Below, piece after piece: positions 34,285 to 45,200 of a DNA stretch of 64,000 nt. The DNA comes from Trichostrongylus colubriformis (Eukaryota > Nematoda > Chromadorea > Rhabditida > Trichostrongylidae): contig OZ022261.1 of NCBI GenBank assembly GCA_963978905.1, forward strand, positions 37,404,130 through 37,468,129. The letters run 5' to 3'. Numbering within the stretch: position 1 is the stretch's first letter; each line of letters starts with the position of its first letter. The notes under the pieces were generated by a model, which was not told where the DNA came from, did no database searches, and saw only the letters and a list, made by a program, of their open reading frames with translations. Both the position numbers and the translations under genes were made by a program.

Positions 34285-37200
34285 AGTCTGGCAAGTAAGT
34301 GACTGGCTGCGACTGCTTTCATCGGTTCTTCGTTTTTCGCCACCGTATAGGCTTTCCTCGAACCCGTGGCATCTATCAGCTTGTGATGGCTCCAAGTGTG
34401 TGAACGATCGATATGCATTGTTTACGTAGCAGTGATGCGCAATTACTACAGCATTACTTGGAGTTACGGTGATGAAAAAGCGATGAGCTAGACTCAGTGA
34501 AAATTGCGTTAAAATAGACCATAACCTGAGGCTGATGCATAATCTTACGAAATGATGCACTTTGACTCATTCACTTATTATTTATGTGGTTTTATAGATC
34601 AGCCAACACAATCGCACATTTTCACTATTCATTTTCGGAAGTTTTCCCTCCTCCTCCCCGTTCGTAGCATTCCTTTTAGCGCTCAGAGGTCGTGAAAGCA
34701 AACATGTCGCATCGCTATGCATCGGCTATGATGTACCAGATTTGAAACGGACATCAAGGCCCAGGGAAGCCGGACAATTATACGTCGTTCTATCCCAGAA
34801 GAGTTTTTGCGTCATTGGCATTACTACTATTATCCAATGTAATTACTGCGCATTACTGTACATCTTGTGACCTGTTGCACCACACCCCGTAATATACGAG
34901 TCCGTCATCGTTTTGATCTACAGTGGTCGATATTGACGCTTTGCCAAACCGGTTTTAACTCTACCGCTTGAAACAAGTGACTGAACACGAAATTTTCGAA
35001 ATAGCTGATCATTTCTCATCTCGTAGACAGACACTCACCAAACACATAAAACGAGGCAACATGTTTGCAATATTCGATCGTTCATCATGCCCGTTTTCAA
35101 CACAGTAAACAGAACCCCGTTTCGTCCGCGCTCACTTATTTAGCCAATGTTTCGTATTTTGGACACTCATCACCCTTGACACTTTGAATTTTCGTCATGT
35201 CCTCCTTTTTATCGAGGATGTCTTGTGTGGAAGCATGATCACCAGTAAAACTGAAAATTATTTGTACTTCATCAATGATCCGTATAAACAGTTAGCACCC
35301 ACACATTTCATTTCATTTCATTTATTGTTGGTCAATCACAAAGAAAAAAGAAACATAGACGAACTCGAGACAGTACTGTCGATTGACTTGTATTCGAATC
35401 AACTTTAGTATATTGAGTAGATAGAAAGCATACGGGTATTCGCTGGTATAATCCATCTGCCCAGAATTTTGATGTGAAAACCTATGATTGGAAAGGCACG
35501 TGACACAGGGGGTGGGCATCAAGAAGGGCCAGCCATAGTTCTGAATTTATTTATTTATATATTCGATGTTGTAATATACTAGCAGAGAGCCATTACCCGG
35601 GAAAAACCCCAATTCTCGAAGGCCTTAAGAGGCAAACTAGAATACGAGGTCGAAAAAAATGGCAGAAATGTCTTTAAATTTGTGACTGGGACATGTGGTG
35701 TGCGAGAAGGCCATTTTCCCTGTTGGTAGATGAAAGAGTCCCCCGCGAGATCCTGGTCCCCGGTTCAGAACGCAGAGAGACGACTGTACTGGGGCTTGCA
35801 GAGCAACTTAACCCGTTACGAACGAATTCGTTCGGGACCCCAGGCGAGCGAACCAGGGGGGACCTCAAGCGAGGGGTTCATCAAACCTCTAGTTCCTCAA
35901 ACAACTGCAGCACATAACACAAGTCCACAGTTATGGAATCATGCAGTGATCAAGTCTCTACTTATTGTGAAGGCAGAAAATAGGCCATTGGTTTTGATGC
36001 ATTAGCTTCATATGGAATATTGACGGAGAGCATAGTGGTGGATCCAGCAGTACGGTTGAATTAGAACCAGCGAATGCGCTTTTGTATGAGATTGTTAATG
36101 CTAGAGCTGGCGATCAGTACTATTCGAGTTGGTGAGGCTTTCATCATTACAATTATACATGTAATCACAATTTCGATAACATTTGAATGCCTTTTTCGGT
36201 ACTTGCGTTTCCTGATTTGAATGGCTGGAAATCATTACACACAGGAAAGGAGGCGAAAGTATGAGGCTGAAAGGATTCAGAATTGAAACTATAAACGAGC
36301 ATGCTGGGGTCTCAATAAAATTGCAGATGATCCAGAGCTGGCATGCTGTGCTTCAAAAAAAAATTCAATATAATAAGAGACATTTGAGATAATCTCAAAT
36401 GTCTCTTATTATATTGAACCACTACATGGACCGTTGAAACATTTAATGGGGATAGCGACATACCTCACCCCCAATGGCAGTATTTTGCAGTATAACGAAG
36501 AAGTTCTAATGACTCATTCAACTGGTGAAGATAATAAGGGCAGTGACTGAAAGGCACATACAAACCGAAGTTACCAGCCAGCATGGCTAACTATGCCACA
36601 GCATCGTTCCGTTGAGGAGAACATTGCCATTACACAGTAGGGACCTATGCGGCGTCGTGTTCGCGACGCGCGCGACGAGGAGTGAAAGGTGAGTGTAGCG
36701 TGAAGCCACATCAGCTCCACCTGCACCGCGCCTAGGTATGAGTCATCCTTTTCAGTAGTGTTACTTTGCTATTTGCCTTAACAAAGAAGGTGAAAGGCTA
36801 ACTTGGCTCTATCTCACCAATACAGCGTCAGCTCGGTGTCACCCTACACTATTGATTTCGCTTTTATTTAGTACTTTATTTAGTCAACCATCTTTTCCTT
36901 GGGATAACCGCCGCCTCAAATAAAGTTCGCAGCTGACGTTTCTACCGAAAGTACTATTTTGAAATACAATGGGTTGCGCAATGTTTGAACATCTCGAATG
37001 CAATGTGGTGGTCGTGTCAGATCGAAAGTGAGTTGTCGAAAAATGAGGGCCATAAAACGAGACCCAAATTTCTCTACCGCGCCATCGAACTGAATGGAAC
37101 ATGTCGGTGATGTCGCTTCCGAATACCACTGGTGAATGCCCCCGCCCAGATGACCTATCGCACATGTTGAAGCGATCTTTTGTGTTCTGATGTTAATTTC

Positions 37201-37818
37201 GAGATATCCTGCAGTGTTGATGACCCTTCCAGCCAGGACCATCGAAAACGCTTCCTTTCGAGTGGGAATCTATTATGGGGTACTTTGCTTTTTTGTGCAG
37301 CTGCCGTATTTAGAATATTCTCACCAGCTCCTCCATCGGCTATTGTATGATTATCAGTTCCTCTTCTTTTGGATGTGATTACGATGTTTTGAATTTATAT
37401 CGTTGACAATCAGCTTTATGTTTTAACGGTGAAGGAGGATGTGTTGTGCAATCAACCCATGTCTCAAATGCTACCAGCAATCGCAATTTGTAAAAATCTA
37501 AATTAAAGCCATTTTTTCGCAAACTGAGTTTCACTTCAAGCTTCCATAAATTGAGCTAATTTGGTTTCCTGTATAAGTATCAGCTTAACAGATCAAAGTT
37601 AATCATTTTGCTTTTTTAGCAGAAATTCGACAAAAATTGTCGATTTCAAAGTCACTGACTATTTATTGTGGTGTTTTTTCACAGAAATCACTTTGCCTTT
37701 TGAAAATAATAGAATATCTACAGCTGTACAAAGAAATTCCTACCACTTCCTTGTCTCCTAAAAGCTTAGTCTGGTCGGTTACAATGTTTTAAATCATTAC
37801 CAAAAACTTTTCACGAAA
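34285..37818. other. No confident gene; one candidate minus-strand exon
   Basis: Mostly non-repetitive and unassigned. A minus-strand frame at 36916-37242 (108 codons) overlaps a second minus-strand frame, 36884-37165. Both contain phrases reminiscent of CUB-like domains (WVSFYGPHF in one), but neither frame is decisive. The GC-rich patch near 36650-36740 (GTCGTGTTCGCGACGCGCGC) has no evident function. Confidence 0.25.
36364..36418. repeat. Perfect 27-bp palindrome (1-base loop)
   Basis: The sequence TTCAATATAATAAGAGACAT, continuing for seven more bases, is followed after a single A by its exact reverse complement. There is no mismatch in 27 pairs. So tight a palindrome would fold as a cruciform or RNA hairpin and is normally unstable over time. 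It is probably either a recent event or a sequencing or assembly fold-back. Confidence 0.9.
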
Positions 37819-37953
37819 TGTTATTAGGTTGCCGAGTCATGGGCAAAAGCTTGCTAGTGTAGTGGATTAGCACATATGACTGAAGACATGGAGTGCGGGT
37901 TCGAGTCCGTCCGAGACCACAGCTTTTGCCCGTAACTCAGCAACGTCATAACA
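37819..37953. mobile_element. tRNA-like sequence enclosed by 33-base inverted repeats
   Basis: The left repeat (37819-37851) and right repeat (37921-37953) match at 28 of 33 positions when one is inverted; the core is GGGCAAAAGCT. The 69 bases between them carry an A box (TAGTGTAGTGGATTAGCAC) and a B box (GGGTTCGAGTCC) in the same orientation on the plus strand. No proper acceptor stem pairs, so this is not a working tRNA gene. A Pol III transcript would place the tRNA-like part in the loop of a hairpin. It could be a small SINE or a MITE that captured a tRNA. Confidence 0.65.
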
Positions 37954-38174
37954 ATCTTCGCATTGCGGGCTATGGCGAAAATCATCAACTATCAAAAATT
38001 AAATTTTTTTAACAAAAATTCTTCTAATTTGACACAGTAAATTTATTCGAGTTCTATTTGTTTCTTTTTTTACTAATTTGATTGCTATTTTTCTCTTCTG
38101 ATTTCTATCAGTAATGTTATCATTATTAATTGTGTCAATAATTAATAATTTCTTTGCTAGATGAGCTTGAGTGC

Positions 38175-38842
38175 TTATATAATGGTTACACAACAATTTG
38201 CGATATTTCGGGTGAATGTGAACTTGGTGCAGCCAAAAACTGGGCTCCACTGAATTTTGAACTTGAAAACATGTGAACCGTGATGATTTTGAAGGACCTT
38301 CATGTGATCCTCGTAGTACTTATTGAAAAGAATTGCATTTCGAGTTTGGATTGTGAAGTTGCCTATGTAGAGGAACGGAATACCATACTTTCCTGAGACA
38401 TCAGAAGCGATGGGTAGTACTCCTTGTTCTGTTCGAACCTGATCTATAATAATATCGCGTCCGCTACGCGTTTCAACAAAGCATAGAAGATAGCCAATTT
38501 CTGAAACTGAACATGTTGCATGTACTATAGGACTTTTTCACTTGTTCATTTGAAACATTCCGTTTTTCCAGTGGAACTGCTCCCTTCTGGGTGAAATGGA
38601 GAGGGTCACTACCGTCGTCGTCGCGTGCAATTCTCCAACGAATCGCAAAACTGCAACTTTTGTTGTGTTGCCGACACCCTCTCCCTTGTTTGTTCACCGC
38701 TCGGCGACTGCTATTCAGTGGTTGAGCTTTGTAACAGATGGTAGCTTGTGATGAGCTTCTGGAAGCTGATCTCCCGTTCACTAGCTGGATCTGTATGTCA
38801 TCGTTTCCCTGGTTATTTGCCGAGTTACATGTGATTGTTCGG
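38175..38842 (-). CDS. Two candidate exons of an unrecognised protein (3' end)
   Basis: The first exon (38542-38842) has a CCAG acceptor, 100 open codons and a GTGAAA donor. It includes CYKAQPLNSSRR, GCRQHNKSCSF and a Gln/Ser-rich start. The last exon (about 38175-38500) follows a CAGTTTCAG acceptor and reads YLLCFVETRSGRDIIIDQV, GKYGIPFLYIG and NKYYEDHMKVL, then WSPVFGCTKFTF, to a stop at 38175-38177. Codon use is convincing in both. The junction is unresolved: the obvious acceptor needs a different phase, while an acceptor about 90 bases later restores it. No domain was recognised. Several Cys suggest a secreted protein. Confidence 0.55.
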
Positions 38843-39689
38843 CTGGTTTATCTCTTCTCTCCCTTAGTGGCATACCAACTAAATGAGCTAATCCCCTAAT
38901 CACCCCTGAGTCCTGAAACCTGAAAACTTTCCCTCTTCTGGACGAGGTGACCTAAAATTTTCGTGCTCCGTCTATTTTTTTTCACCCCTCCACGTTTTCC
39001 AAACGTCACTTGGAAACCCATACAGACAGAAGCCATTTCTATGTTAGTTACGATTTTGCTTTTTTTTGTGAAGGGTGTCCTCTTGTTATAGAGAGGTTAG
39101 TGCAAATTTTCGTGGTAACAGAACTTTTGTCTACCTTTCCGTACTTTTTTCCTTTTCAGCTCCCGATACAAAATTTCAGTTACTTTGGTGACCCTTGAAG
39201 AATGAAAAGGCTGGGAAGTGAACGAAAATGACTGGGGTAGCGAGTGGTGGTCTTACAAGTCAGGATGGAAAACATAAAGAGAACTGTGACAGACAGTGAG
39301 AACTGTTAGTACATGTCTAATTGTAAGTGACCCGTTTGATAGACCTTGCCTGTCTACTGCAATCAGTAACGCCTACTAACTCATAGAAAACTTTGAAAAA
39401 GCATTTCATCAAAATAATGTACTAGGATAATTGGCTGCGAAGACAACTATAGACAATGATAACTAGTTCCAAGGTGTCGTATTATCATTGAATCACTTCG
39501 TGCCATCTATGAATCCGACCGTGGAATGTTTTCAATATTTGATCGTACAGAAAGCTTATACCTAAATCGAAGATATTGTGGCATACTACACAGCCGAATA
39601 ATGTACTATACTGCGCTAACTATACACCTTATTATCACGCTGTACTCTGTTGTACTATGCTATACAACACCACACTATATTTGCTGTAA
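38843..39689. other. No recognisable gene
   Basis: This lies upstream of the minus-strand exons and may hold more of that gene, but I could not place further exons with matching phases. The last bases grade into the satellite array. Confidence 0.3.
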
Positions 39690-40205
39690 CATATTATATT
39701 ATGTTATATTATATTACATTTTATTGTATTATATTATATTATATTATATTATATTATATTATATTATATTATATTATATTATATTATATTATATTATATT
39801 ATATTATATTATATTATATTTTATTATATTATATTATATTATATGATATGATATTATATTATATTAAATTATATTATATTATATTATATTATATTATATT
39901 ATATTATATTATATTATATTATATTATATTATATTATATTATATTATATTATATTATATTATATTATATATATTATATTATATTATATTATATTATATTG
40001 TATTATATTATATTATATTATATTATATTATATTATATTATATTATATTATATTATATTATATTATATTATATTATATTATATTATATTATATTATATTA
40101 TATTATATTATATTATATTATATTATACTATACTATACTATACTATACTATACTATACTATGCTATACTATACTATACTATACTATACTATACTATACTA
40201 TGCTA
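39690..40205. repeat. Pentanucleotide satellite (ATATT)n with (ACTAT)n edge
   Basis: About 500 bases consist of ATATT units with a few single-base variants and one short phase shift near 39969. From about 40127 the unit switches to ACTAT. The long open frame across it, repeating Tyr-Tyr-Ile-Ile-Leu, arises only because a 5-base unit gives a 15-base codon period without stops; it is not a protein. Confidence 0.97.
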
Positions 40206-42271
40206 ACTGTGCTATGCTATATTGTATCAAACTATATTATATACTGATCGAAGTAGAAGGGCGAAACCATTGAAACTTTTAACCTGTAAATACGAAGCAA
40301 AACGGTACCGTGTGACGCTATGCTACAACTGAGCATACAGTATTGTCAGCCACCCTCCCAAATGGTGAAGGGGTCAAGGTTACTGTTTTTTGGAATGGCT
40401 TCGAAATGGAACAACCCGTGTTCGCTTTGTTAGCATTTCAATCGTAGAATTGTTTTTTCAAGTACCATCACTATGGATGTGTGAGTATTTGCATAGTGAA
40501 GAAGCATAACGGCTCGAGAATGATTACTCGGGCTAAACGATGCATTCGAAAACTCCATCCATAGCAGTTGTAGCACTACTCCAAAAATCTCCTTTGAAGA
40601 GTTTTCAGAATTGCAATGGAATTCGTAACTGAAACGCGACCAGTCACTGGTACTCCATGTTTAACTACGTTGCCATAGTTTGCTTGTGATGGCGATGGTC
40701 ATCATCACCTACTATTTTCTAGTTCTAAAAGTATTCAAGAGGTGATTCCCGAAAAATTGGTAATCCACGACTTTCTTTTCGGCTTGCTCTACCGGTCCCC
40801 ACTAAGTACTGCCCTCTCCTGGGTGATGGTTGGGTTACACGGTAACTGAGCCCAGACCTGCAACGTGTTCTTTCTGACAGTTTTCTTCGGAAATATGTTG
40901 AAAACGAGTAGGCCATTGTATGAATAGTGAAATGAGAGGTGGGTGCGGCATTTAGCTTTAACAAATTGGACCTTCTCTGAAGTATGGAAGACTTAATTTT
41001 TTCTCAGTTTGGAAATCCTTTTTATGTGTATTATGTCACGATAGCATCACCCAGTCTCATTTGAGCGGAGTAGACTTGTACGGGGGATAGGATTTATACG
41101 AAAAATTGTCTAATTACCCGACGTCACAGAGTCAAAAGCTTTCACAGGGTGACAGGCCGAGGTCAAAATCCGTGTGTCCCAACCCACACACACTCCTCCT
41201 AATAACCTTACTCGCGCGCCTCTCCGTGGCGCTTTGGCTGCACTGGAAAGCAAAGTCTCGACATTTGCCAAAAGCGCAGTTTCACCGCGCCGTGTCTGCA
41301 TCGATATAATCTGGTAATTCCAATTTACCAGAAACCCTCGCGTTTGGCTCATAACCCTTTAATAGTGCCTGTGAACGTCGTATCATTACTTGCTCTCAAA
41401 CCCACTGCTATATGCTAGCAGTGTAGCTTGTCGAAATCGCCCGGCTCCTCGGACGTCCGTCGAGCCGCAGGCGCTTTCAATTAGCCGGTCCGAATTCCAT
41501 GGTAACGATTCCCTTTTTCGGTCAGTGAATACAAGTGGACGGGAAGTGTCGGCGGCTGTAAATTATGCATGTAGTTCTCCGCAAAAGTTCGCTGCAGCAA
41601 TTACTTCTTACAAGTAAACTGTCCGAAAAAAATTTTGTTTGGTTCCCATTCAAAAGCGTAGAGAAAACTCAAAATTCGATGCGCACCGCCTACTTCCGAA
41701 TCGAATTCTACACTTTACCGTTTTGCATGTCTTATATGTACCTTCTAGTGATGTTTGTATACAAGTATTCACCAATTTGTGATTCACTTTCTCTTTGTTG
41801 ACTGCTAACTTGCACGTTGTGGCCACAGCGGAGTTCATTATGAGCAAAAAGTTCAATTTTTGTTTGAAATTGAACCTGCATCCACCGATTCCTCGTCATG
41901 GCTCTTACACGCTACACTTCTGAAAATTCGCTTCCACGTGATTCCGGCTCTTCTGATCTCTTCGAATATCTTGAAGTTTGTATTTTGTTGCCGGCAATGT
42001 TTTTTTTTTGCTTAAGTGTGCTGTTGAATGTTTGCGAAGTAAACAGTCACATATTGCTACATATTTATTATCATGTTGCTTAGTTATTGATCATTGTTGT
42101 TCACCGCCTATAGTGACTTGACGCAAACTATTGTTTAGTTCACTATTTAAAATTATAGTTTCTTGAAGCCTTTCATTCACTTCGCCATTGTCGAATACTT
42201 CCACCTTTTCTAGTATCGGTAATCAATGAATTATTGGCGTACATAGTATTAATTCTAGGGCTAATGAGATT
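40206..42271. other. Upstream region of the ShKT gene
   Basis: No firm exon was found. A plus-strand frame at 41898-42083 (MALTRYTSENSLPRDSG, then a hydrophobic helix) could be an alternative first exon, with donors near 42041. A CpG-richer patch at 41420-41560 may be promoter sequence. One arm of an inverted dispersed repeat lies at 41085-41200. Confidence 0.3.
41085..41200 (+). repeat. Dispersed repeat, copy 1 (inverted partner in the last ShKT intron)
   Basis: The stretch starts GGGGGATAGGATTTATACGA, passes through CACAGGGTGACAGGC and ends CGTGTGTCCCAACCCACAC. It matches the reverse complement of 48290-48425 over about 115 bases with scattered changes. The family is unknown to me. Confidence 0.6.
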
Positions 42272-45200
42272 ATGATATTCTTTTCTACTGGTATTTTGCT
42301 ACTACTCTGTTCTATGGTATTCAGTGGCTTGCGAAGCGAGGACGATGGCCATCTTGTCGCCCTCGTTTACAAATTCATTTTCGCTAATGAAGCAATATGT
42401 AGGTTCTCTTTTACTCTATTTTTTTTGTTTTTGATAAGCGATATTGATGCATGGTGTGTATGGTACAAGAAGAGCCAATGCGACATCCCATCGCGCGATT
42501 CTCGGCTTTGGCCTGCCAGCGCACCTATCACGTTTGCGACGACGCTTCGGCTCCTCCTGCACCACATTCGCGTGTGATTATTTGTGGGGGAAAGCTTCCT
42601 GTAATTTACAACATGGGTTCACGAAAGTCTTAAAAGTGTATGCGATTCAAAACGGGCGTGTTCCAGGCGGTGATGCATTTTCGGATCCTGACTGGCTACC
42701 AGCAGCCAACAAATGCTTTGTGAAATGCGATGCCACCGTATATCTATGTATGGTTCATACGAAATCCAGCATACAGAAGTGTCGAACATGTAAGTGCCAT
42801 TTTGTGACTTTTGGGCACTTTTACAATGATTTGTCAGCGACTGGACAGGGACCAAGCATGGGTAGTGTAATTCATCATATAGAACACATATGTACACTTC
42901 ATATGTTGAAGTTTCAAGATGCGTTGGTGATGGAAATCCACTCGTGTGGTATTTGCACGAAGTACCACCCCAGCTAAATATTCGCTCAAATCATAAAGCT
43001 TCTGATGAGGTTCGAGCATGTATGAAGGGCTATTTTGCAAGTACAACCATACAGGACATCTTACAAGTTTAACTATATTATTTTATCCAAACTCCAAGTT
43101 TATTTGACTTCCTCAATGCTGCCCCATTATGAATGTCTTTGCATTTTTTTTCTGTTCACGCGAACAATCGGCTCGGCCATTCACCAGCCCAGTCGTCGAG
43201 TGAGGAATCGGCAAAAATAAGGTAGAAAAGAACAAAATAAGTTGTTTATATGCTTTTTATCTGAGTTGCTTCCAATCTGAAAATGAATCAAATGTGAATC
43301 ATTACTCCACCCTGCTCGTTTGAAGCAGCTTTTCGAACTACCAAATTTCGCTTCCTTTTCGCACTACTGGCTCTTGATTTCGATGGTTGAAGACGACCTA
43401 TAACGCACGATATCGCACAGTTGAAGCGAGGGTTGCTATGTAGTTAAAAGAAGAGAGGCCGAAATTTCCGTGGAGTCAGAAAGAGTTGAATGCCATAGGA
43501 GAGGCAGGAAGACATTGCGTGGCTTATGCGAAACCTTCTTTTTCTTGTTACGTGTTTGAAATTTATCTTTGTTGGTTGAAAATTTAGATCCAAAAGAATG
43601 CCAAGCCGCAATTCGAAAACACCTTGGATGGACAAGAAGGGTAGTCAGCGTTTTTCGACCGCCAATTACCACAACGCCTTCGTCACACCTGAATTCCCGT
43701 GTTGACACTGTCGACAGATTCTCTCGAGATGAAGAAGTTCTATCGCAGAGGGACTCAATGAATGCTGACCGATCAGCTGTTGAAGCAGCTGAGTATATTG
43801 AGAGGGATCTTATGGGAGTTGATGCTGCCACATCACCGTCATTCAGCGACATGGGGTGAGTTTCTAATGAAAATGAAAGACTGGCTAAAAGCTGCTGCGC
43901 CCACTGTGGTCGTGTTTTGCTACTCCTATCCAAACTCTTTTTGTCTAAGTGACATTTTTTTGTAAAATTGGAAAATTGAAATGGTGTTTGGGGGATAAAT
44001 CGCATTTACCTTTGGCTTTCCAGACTCTGACGAAGGCGGCAGCGTCGAACGTTAGCCAATGAAGTTAAGTGCCATCTTGGTTGCGGCTTTAAGAAGAAAT
44101 ACGTGTGGAGGGGCATATTTCGGTCGGCTGGAAAAAATAATATTTGAAGTTGGAGAGGGTCGTAGTGGTGCTTAATTTGAACTGCTCGGCGATTTCGTGA
44201 TGAGCAGTTTTCAGTCTTATTACTCCTGCTAATTGCCAACGTGTCTCTTTAGAGAAATTACCCAGGTTTTTTTTTTCCACGAGGAAAGCGAGAATATTGA
44301 TCGAGCAAGCCGTGTGGAAGCGAAACACTTGTCACTGGGGAGGTGCTTTATTTTTTTAGCCGAAACGATGCGTCAATGGCCGTTGAGATGATCACGACTT
44401 CTCCGCCTTCAAGTTATGAACAGGGCTGGTTGCAAGGACCACGTGCCGAAGTTGATGGGTACTCGTTCGAGGGCGCTCCGAGTTTTATTACCGAGACACC
44501 ACCTCAACAAATAAATGGTACGGGAGAGATTTTTTTCTTGTAACCACTGTCGTCCACTAGCAATGGCAATGAGTATTTTCGAAATGTCTTCAGAACCACC
44601 TGAATCGATTCCCGAAGAATATGAAGGACAGAGAGAAGTCGTCGGGTGAGTTCCATCCTCCTCTCCCATTACAATTATGCTCGGAGGCTGTTCCGTGCTC
44701 GTCGTAGGGGGAGCTCAAGGAGAAGCCCATCTTGATTTTATTGGTTGTCAAGCGCTGAGGGTAGGAGACAACGTACCCCCAACGCTCGATTACAACTCAA
44801 ATGAACCCTTCTCGAGCTCCTCCCTACGGTGGCTCAGAATGTGCCTCTGGGGTCATCACAGAAAAGTGGAAAAAGATGGAACAGTTGGCGTCTATGAACC
44901 CTTTCTCAAGAGTCATTTATTCGACGCCCATTCGAAGCAAAGGAGGTTTATGACTATGTGCTCAACTAGACATGCACTATGATGCAGTCAAATTAGGTAT
45001 TTGGACAGATAGCGTGAATTTCCTGTGGCAAGGATAGATTTCTGGCTGACTTCCTCATACCATCTGAAATAGTATAGCTTTTTCAACCAAAATCCCTTTT
45101 TGCGCTGAAATTCCATGATTGCATGCGGTGAGGGAGTTTTCTACTTTCGGTAGGAGAGTGTTTGGAACTTCGCCTTTCTTTCGCGCACGCCTGGAGATGT

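Noticed and set aside
37852..37920. Functional tRNA gene
   Set aside because: A and B boxes are present, but the acceptor and T stems do not pair and the ends belong to inverted repeats.
39650..40273. 207-codon open frame of Tyr, Ile and Leu
   Set aside because: It is the translation of a 5-base satellite, which cannot contain stops in a 15-base codon period.
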